DNA of 64,000 nt from Sanguibacter suarezii NBRC 16159 (GTDB lineage: Bacteria; Actinomycetota; Actinomycetes; Actinomycetales; Cellulomonadaceae). The translations under genes and the position numbers were made by a program. Under the pieces are notes generated by a model. The model made no database searches. It was not told the origin of the DNA and saw only the letters and a program-made list of their open reading frames with translations. The stretch is taken from the NCBI RefSeq assembly GCF_001552735.1, contig NZ_BCRT01000016.1:288209-352208 (forward strand). The letters are read 5' to 3'. Below are positions 18,901 through 27,499 of the stretch, piece after piece; positions within the stretch are counted from its first letter, which is position 1, and each line of letters opens with the position of its first letter.

Positions 18901-21900
18901 AGCAGGGTCAGCGGCAGGTCGGCGCCACCGGCCGGCGTGGTGACCACGCCGTCCGCGACCGTGATGCCACCGGTCGGGGCGCCGTGCAGGGTCCACGTCC
19001 GGGTGGCGAGGTCAGCACCCGCCGGGAGCGCCGACGTCGGGACGGCCAGGGTCTGTGCGTCGAGCCAGTAGGCCTGGTCGCCGTCGCCGGGGACGGAGTC
19101 GTCGGCAGCGACGGTGAACAGCCCCGTTGCGGAGTCGAAGCGGAAGACCATCGTCGCCCAGTCGGTGGGGACGGTGAAGACGACGTCGTCGCCCGGGTAG
19201 GCCTCGTCCCAGCTCAGGCCGAAGGCGGCCTTGGCCTCGTAGGTCCCCTGCGGGAGACGGTCGGTCTCCAGCTGGTAGACGCCGCCGTCGCGCTCGTAGT
19301 TCTGCAACCACGACGCCAGGCACGCGGGATCCCAGTCGGCGGCGCAGCCCAGCTCGCTCTGCATGCTCCCGGCGACCACGGCGATCCGGCCCTGGGTGCT
19401 GCCGGGGAAGAAGTGCGTGACGAAGTGCGAGGAGTCGTCGTAGACGAAGGTCACCGTGGCGGCGGCCGGGAGGGTGAAGGAGATGTTGTCCCCGCCCGAG
19501 ACCCGCGTCACGCCGTAGTTCTCGTTCCAGGAGTGGTCGATGACGGCCTTGTACTCGTAGGTGCCGGCCGGCAGGTCGAAGGACTGGGAGAACACCGACC
19601 CGCTGCGCTCGGTCAGCTCTGCCGCGACGCAGGTCTCCTGCCAGTTCGCCGAGCAGCCCATCGCGAGGTTGACGGTTCCCGCGACGGAGACGGTGACGTC
19701 ACGCAGCGGGGTGGGGCCGTCCGTGACCGGCGGGGCGGCCGTCGCTGCGGTGAGCACCCCGGACAGCGGATCGAAGGTGAAGGTGACCAGCGGCGACTCC
19801 GCGGTCACCGTGAAGGTCACGTCAGCCCCGGACGCGTCGCCGTAGCTCGTGTCCCAGGACAGGTCCCGGATCGCCTTGACCTTGTAGGGCCCCGGAGCGA
19901 GCGCGTCGGTCGCATAGGTGTACGTGCCGTCCGCGGCTGCCAGGAGCTGGGCCCCGAGGCAGGCGTCGGAGAAGTCCGCCGCGCAGCCCAGCTGCGTCTG
20001 GAAGTCCCCGGCCAGGGTGTAGAGCGGCGCCCCGGCGGGCACGCTCGCCCCGAGCTTGGTCGCCGGGTCGAAGTAGAAGGTCCGGTCTCCCCCGGGGTGG
20101 GTGTAGCTGTAGTTGCCCGTCGTGGAGTTGTGCACGCCGCCGACGCCGTAGTTGTCGCTCCAGTCCCCACCGAAGGCGTACTTGTGCTCGTAGGTCCCCG
20201 CCGTGATGGCGAAGGTGCCCGAGTAGAGACCGTTGGCACCCTGGACGAGCTCTCCACCGAAGCACCCGGGGGCCCAGCTCGCACAGCCCATGGAGGCACC
20301 GTGGCTGCCCGGGACGGTGAGCCGGTCGCTCGGGTCGACCACGACGGGAGTGCCCGCGCCGTGGTCGTCGCCGATGCTCGCCGAGACGACGGTCTGGGTG
20401 AGGGCGCCTGCGGCGTCGCGCACGACGGCGCGGTACTCCACGAGGGTGCCGGCGGCCAGGGAGCTGACGTCGTGGAAGAGGCGCGGGGTGGCGGTGTCCA
20501 CGGTGCCGAGCAGGGTCCAGCCGGCGGCCCCGGCGACGCGGTAGGAGATCGAGGTCTCCGCGTAACGCTCGGTGCCGAGGTCGACGGCGATCTCCTGGAG
20601 CCCAGCCAGGCCCTGACCGAGGGCCGGGGTGGTGAACTCCGGCGTGATCGGCGCGGCGTCCGCGGTGAGCGGCGAACCGGCCACCAGGACGACGGCGGAC
20701 AGCGCCGGCACGGTCACCGAGACGGTGCCGTCGGCGGCGGAGGTGACCGCGTCGGCGGTCCCGTACAGCGGGGTGAAGCTGGCCGACGGCGTCAGGGCGG
20801 TCAGCTCAGCCGTCGTCGCCTCGGTCGCGTTGTTCACCGCGACGAGGTACTCGACCGGTGCGGTGGCGGCGGTGTCCACGCGGGAGAATGCGTAGACGCC
20901 GGTGCCCGCGGAGACGAACTGCTCGATCTGCGCGCCGTCGGACAGCGCCGGGTGGGCGGTGCGCAGCGTGGCAAGCTCGGCGATGTGGGTGTAGAGCGGC
21001 GCCGTCGTGGAGTAGTGGTCGCCGGCGCCTGAGGAGCCGTCCAGCAACAGCTGGTCGCGGAACTCAGGGACCTGGGAGTCGAAGAGGGACTGGCGGGCGT
21101 TCTTGTCCTTGCCGTCGCCGCCGCTGCCGATGAAGCCCTGCTCGTCGCCGTAGTAGACGACAGGCTGTCCACGGGTGAGATACATGAGGGAGTGCGCGAG
21201 CTCGCTGCGCTGGAGCGCGTCGGGCTGGTCCTTGATGACGTAGCCGAGCCGGCCCATGTCGTGGTTGCCCAGGAAGGTGGGCAGCGCGTGGGCGTTCTTC
21301 GTGGCGGTCGTGTAGTAGTCGTCGCCGGCGAACAACAGCTGCAGGCCCTTGGCGGTGTTGCCGTTGGCGTAGGAGGAGGCGGCCGACTGGTAGGTGAAGT
21401 CGAGCACGGAGTCCATGTCCGTGGTGCGCACGTAGGGCGAGAGCTTGGTCGGGTCGGCGTCGTAGATCTCGCCGAACATGAAGAACTCGGGGTTGCCCGT
21501 GGCGGCCTTGATCCCGGTGGTCCACTGCTCCCAGAAGGAGAAGTCCACGTGCTTGACCGTGTCGATGCGGAAGCCGTCGATCCCGGACTTCGCCCAGAAG
21601 GAGTAGATGTCGACGAACCCGTCCACGACGCTCTGCTGGGAGGTGTCGAGGTCGTCGAGGCCGTCGAAGTCACCGAGGATGACCGACGGGCCGTCCCAGG
21701 TGGAGTTGCCGCGGTTGTTGTAGTGGCTCGGGTCGTTGAGCCACGCCGGCTGCTTGACGTTCTCGAGGCCGATCGGGATGAACGGGGTGTACGGCCCCTC
21801 CGGCGGGGCGCGGAAGGTGTAGATGCCCTCGGTGTAGTCGATGATGTCCGCGGTGTGGTTGGCGATGATGTCGAAGTAGACCTTCATGCCCTTCGCATGG

Positions 21901-22763
21901 GCCTCGTCGATGAGGAGGTCCAGCTCTGCGTTCGTGCCCAGGTGCGGGTCGATCTGCGTGAAGTCGGTGACCCAGTAGCCGTGGTAGCCGGCGGACATGT
22001 CCGCACCGGTGCCCTGGACCGGGTTGTTCTTGAAGGACGGCGTCAGCCAGATGGCCGTCGTGCCCAGGCCTTCGATGTAGTCGAGGTTGTTGCGCAGGCC
22101 CGCGATGTCACCTCCGTGGTAGAAGCCCTTGTCTGCGGGGTCGAATCCGGTGACCGCGCGATCCGTCGACGGGGCGCCGCCGGAGGTGACATAGCCGTGG
22201 TCGTTCGCCGTGTCGCCGTTGGCGAAGCGGTCGGTCAGGACGAAGTAGAACTGCTCGTCGCCACCCTGCTGGCGCACGGGATCCGGGGCGTCTGCCTCGG
22301 CCGGCGCGGCGACGGGATCGACGGGGACGATGCTCGTGCGGCCGGTGGCCTCGTCGAAGACGACGGTCAGCCTCGCATCCCCGGCGAGGGTGAGACGGAT
22401 GTTGGCGGCGTCCGGTCCGGTCGCGCCGGCCCGTCCCCAGGCCTGGTCGTCCCAGGTCCCACCGGAGAGCACCTTGAACTCGTAGGCACCGCCGGGCAGG
22501 TCGACCTCCCCGGTGAACAGGCCATCGACGCCGCTCGCCACCAGCTCGCCGTCGGCGCAGCCCGGGAGCCAGTCGTCAGCGCAGCCCAGCTCGCTCTGCA
22601 GGTCTCCCACGAGGCGGTAGACGGGCGGCGCGGCCGCGGCCGGGGAGGCCGCAGGGAGCGCCACGAGGCTCGTGCCCAGCAGCGCGGTCGCTGCCAAGAG
22701 GGCGGGGGCTTGACGGGATGACCTTCGACACAGCGTGGAGAGACGGAAACCTGGCTGGGACAT
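15942..22763 (-). CDS. Cell-surface amylopullulanase with two GH13 catalytic modules
   Basis: A 2273-residue secreted starch/pullulan hydrolase. ATG 22763 has GAAGGGG 6 nt upstream and starts a Tat/Sec-like signal peptide ending near residue 45; the open frame extends 24 codons further without support. Order of parts: X25-type pullulanase domain (about 48-145); alpha-amylase GH13 module (about 190-720) with Asp401 (GFRIDTVKH), Glu432 (MFGEIYDAD) and Asp502 (LGNHDMG); four more X25-type domains (about 810-1225); then a pullulanase module with the type I signature NWGYDPLHF and Asp1705 (GFRFDLMGHH), Glu1742 (YGEGWNFGE) and Asp1884 (VDAHDNE). An Ig-like domain and LGATG (Leu2233), a hydrophobic helix and basic tail end it, as in sortase-anchored proteins. 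Both triads look intact. It resembles bifidobacterial ApuB in having two separate GH13 modules. Confidence 0.93.
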   Translation of the reverse strand: MSQPGFRLSTLCRRSSRQAPALLAATALLGTSLVALPAASPAAAAPPVYRLVGDLQSELGCADDWLPGCADGELVASGVDGLFTGEVDLPGGAYEFKVLSGGTWDDQAWGRAGATGPDAANIRLTLAGDARLTVVFDEATGRTSIVPVDPVAAPAEADAPDPVRQQGGDEQFYFVLTDRFANGDTANDHGYVTSGGAPSTDRAVTGFDPADKGFYHGGDIAGLRNNLDYIEGLGTTAIWLTPSFKNNPVQGTGADMSAGYHGYWVTDFTQIDPHLGTNAELDLLIDEAHAKGMKVYFDIIANHTADIIDYTEGIYTFRAPPEGPYTPFIPIGLENVKQPAWLNDPSHYNNRGNSTWDGPSVILGDFDGLDDLDTSQQSVVDGFVDIYSFWAKSGIDGFRIDTVKHVDFSFWEQWTTGIKAATGNPEFFMFGEIYDADPTKLSPYVRTTDMDSVLDFTYQSAASSYANGNTAKGLQLLFAGDDYYTTATKNAHALPTFLGNHDMGRLGYVIKDQPDALQRSELAHSLMYLTRGQPVVYYGDEQGFIGSGGDGKDKNARQSLFDSQVPEFRDQLLLDGSSGAGDHYSTTAPLYTHIAELATLRTAHPALSDGAQIEQFVSAGTGVYAFSRVDTAATAPVEYLVAVNNATEATTAELTALTPSASFTPLYGTADAVTSAADGTVSVTVPALSAVVLVAGSPLTADAAPITPEFTTPALGQGLAGLQEIAVDLGTERYAETSISYRVAGAAGWTLLGTVDTATPRLFHDVSSLAAGTLVEYRAVVRDAAGALTQTVVSASIGDDHGAGTPVVVDPSDRLTVPGSHGASMGCASWAPGCFGGELVQGANGLYSGTFAITAGTYEHKYAFGGDWSDNYGVGGVHNSTTGNYSYTHPGGDRTFYFDPATKLGASVPAGAPLYTLAGDFQTQLGCAADFSDACLGAQLLAAADGTYTYATDALAPGPYKVKAIRDLSWDTSYGDASGADVTFTVTAESPLVTFTFDPLSGVLTAATAAPPVTDGPTPLRDVTVSVAGTVNLAMGCSANWQETCVAAELTERSGSVFSQSFDLPAGTYEYKAVIDHSWNENYGVTRVSGGDNISFTLPAAATVTFVYDDSSHFVTHFFPGSTQGRIAVVAGSMQSELGCAADWDPACLASWLQNYERDGGVYQLETDRLPQGTYEAKAAFGLSWDEAYPGDDVVFTVPTDWATMVFRFDSATGLFTVAADDSVPGDGDQAYWLDAQTLAVPTSALPAGADLATRTWTLHGAPTGGITVADGVVTTPAGGADLPLTLLDGGLPADLREAFPHVAGYLALRLGGEVDAAAVAELLTGQLRVTQSGPQGLEFSTGVQIAGVVDDVFAVSADRTLGATWSAGTPSLTLWAPTAKSVTTTVWPDGDGAVTGDPVRVAATRASDGTWSTPGEASWKDAAYVYDVEVFVHSTGAVEHNVVTDPYSTGLTVNSTHSVLVDLADPAFAPTVWSGTPAPIIERDVDRSIYELHVRDFSITDESVPEAERGTYKAFTRDSAGMKHLRTLAEAGLNTVHLLPTFDIATIEEDRAAQAVTGDLSGFAPDSTEQQAAVAAIADEDGFNWGYDPLHFQVAEGSYATAGNQVGGARTAEFRSMVGALHGSGLQVVLDQVFNHTAASGQVARSVLDRVVPGYYHRLSATGTVETSTCCENVATENAMAQRLMVDSVVTWARDYHVDGFRFDLMGHHSRENMLAVRAALDALTLADDGVDGASIYLYGEGWNFGEIADNARFTQATQGQLGGTGIGTFSDRLRDAVHGGSPVDGASLFEQGFGTGLGTDPNGRPARQGDESTVNDGSAEELEGLAHQSDLVRLGLAGNLREFSFQTSSGQVQRGDEIDYRGAPAGYADSPEEVVTYVDAHDNETLFDILTLKLPVDTSMADRVRMNTLSLATAALSQTPSFWHAGTDLLRSKSLDRDSYNSGDHFNAIDWTGTQNNFGVGLPGEGKNGDKWAVQGPLLANPALKPATADITAATASAQDLLRLRYSTPLFRLGTGALIQEKVTFPGSGADATPGVIVMRVDDTVGADVDPALAGMLVVFNASPEAVTETVEPLIGHELTLSQVQADGADPVVRSTTWDASTGQVTVPARTVAVLDEAQATTPVDPPTPTDPTDLEASISLSESSVRPGDSITVSGTGFAPGETVQVWIRSTPQLLVAQVADANGSISVTVTVPLGTEVGEHSIRVVGLTSAREASAPLRVVAVVGGPGGLGATGFSPVIALLGGLLLVAGAGVYLVARRRSAASRARSVC

Positions 22764-22816
22764 GCACGACCCCTTCGTCGGCGCGCGCAGCTCTGCGCGC
22801 AGCAAGTGTGGGCCAG

Positions 22817-22846
22817 ACAGTACGCGTTGCTGCAAGTTGCAGCAAC
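22817..22846 (-). promoter_or_regulatory. Amylopullulanase promoter with overlapping operator
   Basis: On the minus strand TTGCTG (rc of 22840-22845), a 17-nt spacer and TACTGT (rc of 22817-22822) form a promoter. The perfect inverted repeat GTTGCTGCAA-G-TTGCAGCAAC at 22826-22846 covers the -35 and most of the spacer. Extra half-sites occur upstream: GTTGCAG at 22860-22866 and CTTGCAG at 22925-22931. CTTGCAG/CTGCAAG units are described for the LacI-family MalR/Reg1 repressor of Streptomyces amylase and maltose genes; such a regulator is inferred here. Confidence 0.6.
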
Positions 22847-22989
22847 TAGGACATTTCTCGTTGCAGCCGGGTGAGAAAGTGGGTGAAAATATGCGGTCAT
22901 ACCCACGCGAAAACGGACCTCATTCTTGCAGACCGACGGGGGGTGGTTTCGGGGGTTCCCAGTCCGGGCCGAGGCGTGCGCGCGCTCGG

Positions 22990-23214
22990 GCCAGAGCCCC
23001 CGGGGACGCCGTGGCGACCGAGCCGCTCGTGAATGGGGACGTAGGTGGCACCCCACGCCTCAAGCTCACGGACTGCCGAGAAGTGCGTCGTGGCCCGCGC
23101 TCCCGCGAGGAGCCCGGCCGCACCGAGCAGCAGGGAGCCGGTGCACACCGACGTCGTCCACGATCCCGGGGGCGGCCGCGACGAGCACCACCTCCCCCGG
23201 GATCGACAGCCGGG
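22990..23214 (-). pseudogene. Remnant of a DJ-1/PfpI-family gene
   Basis: On the minus strand directly after the mdh stop, two frames carry DJ-1/PfpI-like sequence: an early piece IPGEVVLVAAAPGIVDD and, in a shifted frame, VCTGSLLLGAAGLLAGARA followed by TTHFSAVRELEAWGATYV. The second is the nucleophile-elbow region (Cys in VCTGS) of isonitrile-hydratase/ThiJ-like proteins. The central part is missing, the frames do not join and no start codon serves them, so this is a decayed fragment. It fills most of the 379-bp gap between the amylopullulanase promoter and mdh. Confidence 0.7.
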
Positions 23215-24514
<1,300 letters not shown>

Positions 24515-25627
24515 ATGTCTCAGGACGCCTCTGCGCAGCAGACACCCATCACGGAGACCGTGGTCATCGACCACGCCCGCGACGCCCACTCCTCCCAGCC
24601 GGCCACGGTCACCTCCTCGCCCTTCGCTCTCATCGGCGCCGAGCTGCTCGGCTCCTTCCTGTTCGTGTTCGTCGGCCTCGGCGTGGCGCTCTACGCCTCG
24701 CTCCAGGGTGCTGGCCCGCTGGAGATCGCCCTCGCCTTCGGCATCGCGCTGATGGCCGCGATCGCCGCCGTCGGGCACGTCTCCGGCGGTCACTTCAACC
24801 CCGCCGTGACCTTCGGCTCGGCCCTCGCCGGTCGCACGCCGTGGAAGCTCGTCCCTGTCTACTGGATCACCCAGGTCGTCGGTGCAGCCGCAGCCGCCGC
24901 CGCGCTCTTCGCGACGATCCCCAAGGCGCTCCACAGCGGCGACACCGCGGTCTTCTCCAGCCTGCGAGACGTCTTCTCGGTGACCGCGAACGGCTTCGGA
25001 GAGCACTCCGCCGCGTACGCGAACGCCCAGAACACCTTCTTCGCCACCTACCTGTCCCAGGGCGCCACCCAGGCACAGATCGACGCCGCGATCGACGCCG
25101 GCCAGCTCGTGGTGCCGACCTTCACGCAGTTCGACCTCGCCGCAGTCGCGATCATCGAGGTCATCGCGACCGCGCTGTTCGTCGGCATCGTGCTCGCCGT
25201 GACCGACCGCCGTGCCAAGGCCCGGTTCGCCCCGGTGATCATCGGTCTGTCCTTCGCCGCGCTGCTGCTCGTCGCCGCCCCCTTCGACGGTGGCTCGATC
25301 AACCCGGCCCGTTCCCTCGCCGCCGCGGTCTTCTCTGACAGCTGGGCGCTGAGCCAGGTGTGGATCTTCTGGGTGGCTCCGCTCGTCGGCGCCGCGATCG
25401 CCGCGCTCTTCTACCGCGGATTCGCCTCCGAGGAGACCGTCGTCGACTACGTCTACTACGGCGAGGCAGACACCACGGACGACCTCGAGCTCGACGAGGT
25501 CGCGGTCGAAGAGGTCGCAGTCGAGGAGGTCGCTGACAAGGACACCACTGTCGTGGTCGACGACACCGCCACCGACAAGCCCGTCACCCTCGACAAGCCC
25601 GAGAGCGACGAGCCCACCACGAAGTAG
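24515..25627 (+). CDS. Aquaporin (MIP family) with long termini
   Basis: A 370-residue channel with both MIP boxes, GGHFNPAVTFGSAL and SINPARSLAAAVF. Serine after the second NPAR, instead of the Asp usual in GlpF, favours a water channel (AqpZ-like) over a glycerol facilitator. The protein is about 100 residues longer than typical: about 40 extra at the N-terminus, an enlarged loop of about 60 residues between helices 3 and 4 (around SLRDVFSVTANGFGEHSAAY), and an acidic tail with VEEVA repeats. ATG 24515 begins this reading; the frame is open about 33 codons upstream without a good start. It is divergent from mdh. Confidence 0.9.
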   Translation: MSQDASAQQTPITETVVIDHARDAHSSQPATVTSSPFALIGAELLGSFLFVFVGLGVALYASLQGAGPLEIALAFGIALMAAIAAVGHVSGGHFNPAVTFGSALAGRTPWKLVPVYWITQVVGAAAAAAALFATIPKALHSGDTAVFSSLRDVFSVTANGFGEHSAAYANAQNTFFATYLSQGATQAQIDAAIDAGQLVVPTFTQFDLAAVAIIEVIATALFVGIVLAVTDRRAKARFAPVIIGLSFAALLLVAAPFDGGSINPARSLAAAVFSDSWALSQVWIFWVAPLVGAAIAALFYRGFASEETVVDYVYYGEADTTDDLELDEVAVEEVAVEEVADKDTTVVVDDTATDKPVTLDKPESDEPTTK

Positions 25628-25662
25628 CACCACCCGTCCGGTCGGCCCAGTCCGGCCATCCT

Positions 25663-25730
25663 CGAGGTCGTCTGTTGGGGGCGAGGTCGTCTGTCTGAAC
25701 AGACGACCTCGCACCTGATAGACGACCTCG
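25663..25730. repeat. Four-unit GAGGTCGTCT inverted-repeat cluster
   Basis: The unit CGAGGTCGTCTGT occurs at 25663-25675 and 25682-25694, and its reverse complement at 25699-25711 and, with one change, 25718-25730. The inner pair (25681-25694 with 25699-25712) makes a perfect 14-bp stem with a CTGA loop; the outer pair can form a nested stem. It lies between the convergent aquaporin and DUF3017 genes, so it probably terminates both, but the fourfold arrangement is more than a terminator needs. Confidence 0.75.
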
Positions 25731-25757
25731 TCGGCGTTGTGGGGCGGCCGGAGCGGG

Positions 25758-26117
25758 CTAGATGTTGGGGGCGGTCTGGGCCAGGAGGGCGACGGCGGCA
25801 GCGAGGCCGAGGTACATCGCCGCGTCGACGGTGCGGGAGCGCACCACGATGCCGACCAGCCCCGGGTCCGGGACCACGAGCCGCGCGACGCCCGCACCTG
25901 CCAGGACGGTGGCCACACCGAAGGCTCCGACCTGGGCGCCCTGCCAGACCGTGACGACCGCCACGATCACGAGAGCGACGAGGATCGTCCACATCGCGGT
26001 GCTGCGCCGCGCCGCAGGTGGGCGGGGGCGCGGGGACGCGGGAGGGGTCGGCAAGCCGTCGGCGCCCTGGGGGGCCGATACCTGAGTTCCGTTGTCGACC
26101 ATCACGCTGCCTGTCAC
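25758..26117 (-). CDS. DUF3017-like small membrane protein
   Basis: About 119 residues: a Pro/Arg-rich cytoplasmic N-terminus, then three short hydrophobic helices with LVVPDPGLVGIVVRSRTVDA in between, which matches the actinobacterial DUF3017 pattern. In many relatives DUF3017 sits next to folD; here it is about 24 kb away. Starts at 26123 (GTG), 26117 (GTG) and 26102 (ATG) are possible; GAAGGG lies 9 nt before 26117, the best spacing. It is divergent from the flavoprotein gene, with overlapping -10 elements. Function unknown. Confidence 0.7.
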   Translation of the reverse strand: MTGSVMVDNGTQVSAPQGADGLPTPPASPRPRPPAARRSTAMWTILVALVIVAVVTVWQGAQVGAFGVATVLAGAGVARLVVPDPGLVGIVVRSRTVDAAMYLGLAAAVALLAQTAPNI

Positions 26118-26158
26118 GTCCACGAGCCCTTCACCGGACTGAGACTACCGTTGCGACC

Positions 26159-27457
26159 ATGGAACCGACGCACGGCACGACTCCTCTGCCCACCACCAGC
26201 CCGCTCCCCCGCCCACGGTCCGTGGTGATCGTCGGTGCGGGCCTGGCGGGCGCGCAGACCGCAGCCGCCCTGCGCACGCACGGCTTCACCGGCCACGTCA
26301 CCGTCCTGGGCGCGGAAGGGCTCGCGCCCTACGACCGCCCTCCGCTGTCCAAAGAGCTCTTCTCCCGCACGTCGCCCGCCTGGCTCGCCGACGAGCTCGG
26401 CGTCGATCTCTCCACCCTCGCCGACGAGGTGGTGCTCGACGACGCCGTGACGAGTCTCGGTCCCGCACCGGCCGGCGGTCCCGCCGTCGTGACCACGAGC
26501 GGCCGCCGGATCACCGCGGACGTCGTCGTGCTGGCCTGCGGGTCGGTGCCGGTGCGTCCGGCCGGCTGGGAGTCCGCGGTCACTCTGCACACCGCAGCCG
26601 ACGCCGACCACCTGCGCACGGCTCTCACCTCCGGCGCGCACCTGGTGTGCATCGGTGCCGGGTGGATCGGTGCCGAGGTCGCCGGCGCGGCGGCGGGAGC
26701 GGGCTGCGAGGTGACGGTCGTGGAGGCGGCGAGCGTCCCGCTGCACCGCCAGCTCGGCCCTGCCGTCGGAGCGCACCTGGCCGGCTGGTACGCAGCCGCC
26801 GGGGTGACGCTGCTCGCCGGCACCCCGGTGGTCGGGGTCAGTGCCAGCCCGGGCGCCGGCCGGACGGCGCAGGTGCTGCTCGGCGCGCCGGACGGGCGCG
26901 CTCTGCCGGCCGACGTCGTCCTGGCGGCTGTCGGCGCGCGTCCGGCCACCGACTGGCTGGCCGGTGCGGTCCCGCGCGACGCCCGCGGCGCGATCCTCGT
27001 CGACTCCCGCGGCCGGGTCCCGGAGCAGCCCGCTGTCTTCGCGGTCGGCGACTGTGCCACCCGCACGGACCCGGTGTGGGAGCAGGTGCCGGGAGGTCAC
27101 TGGTCCGCGGCGCTGCTCGACCCCGACGCCGTGGCCCGCGAGATCCTCGGCCTCGAGCCGGGCCCCGGCCACGCCCCGTACGTCTTCTCCACCCAGCTGG
27201 GCCACGACCTGGCGCTCTTCGGCCTGCCCGACCCAGCCGCCGACGAGGTCGTGCTGCGCGGTGACCCGGACGGCACTGCGGCCGGCGGCTGGGCGGCGCT
27301 GTACGTCTCAGGCGCCGGCCTGGTGACCGGGATCTTCGTGGTCGACTCCCCCAAGGACGTGGCCGCGGCACGAAAGATCATGGCCGGCGGGCCGGTCAAG
27401 CTCGACCTCGCCCGGGCCGCGGACCCTCAGGTCCCGCTGCGCACCACGCTCGTGTGA
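26159..27457 (+). CDS. FAD-dependent ferredoxin-reductase-like oxidoreductase
   Basis: 432 residues with the FAD-binding VVIVGAGLAGAQTAAALR, the RPPLSKELF segment typical of class-I ring-hydroxylating-dioxygenase and rhodocoxin reductases, the NAD-binding VCIGAGWIGAEVAGAA, an ADVVLAAVGARPATDWL motif and the FAD ribityl site VFAVGDCA. A C-terminal reductase domain follows. It probably passes electrons from NAD(P)H to a ferredoxin; no ferredoxin or P450 gene is nearby. The frame is open upstream to 26018, but ATG 26159 has TACCGT 7 nt before it, consistent with a leaderless start. Confidence 0.9.
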   Translation: MEPTHGTTPLPTTSPLPRPRSVVIVGAGLAGAQTAAALRTHGFTGHVTVLGAEGLAPYDRPPLSKELFSRTSPAWLADELGVDLSTLADEVVLDDAVTSLGPAPAGGPAVVTTSGRRITADVVVLACGSVPVRPAGWESAVTLHTAADADHLRTALTSGAHLVCIGAGWIGAEVAGAAAGAGCEVTVVEAASVPLHRQLGPAVGAHLAGWYAAAGVTLLAGTPVVGVSASPGAGRTAQVLLGAPDGRALPADVVLAAVGARPATDWLAGAVPRDARGAILVDSRGRVPEQPAVFAVGDCATRTDPVWEQVPGGHWSAALLDPDAVAREILGLEPGPGHAPYVFSTQLGHDLALFGLPDPAADEVVLRGDPDGTAAGGWAALYVSGAGLVTGIFVVDSPKDVAAARKIMAGGPVKLDLARAADPQVPLRTTLV

Positions 27458-27461
27458 GACG

Positions 27462-27499
27462 CCGACGGCGCCGCACACGAGCGCCGGTGGCGCCGTCGG
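27462..27499. terminator. Bidirectional terminator hairpin
   Basis: Arms 27462-27472 and 27489-27499 are a perfect 11-bp inverted repeat (CCGACGGCGCC / GGCGCCGTCGG) filling the gap between the convergent stops of the flavoprotein (27457) and purH (27500). Confidence 0.65.

Noticed and set aside
16152..21032. A 1626-codon open frame on the plus strand
   Set aside because: It is the complement of the amylopullulanase gene. Long antisense frames are expected in GC-rich coding DNA, and the translation is an Arg/Gly/Val-rich shadow without domains.
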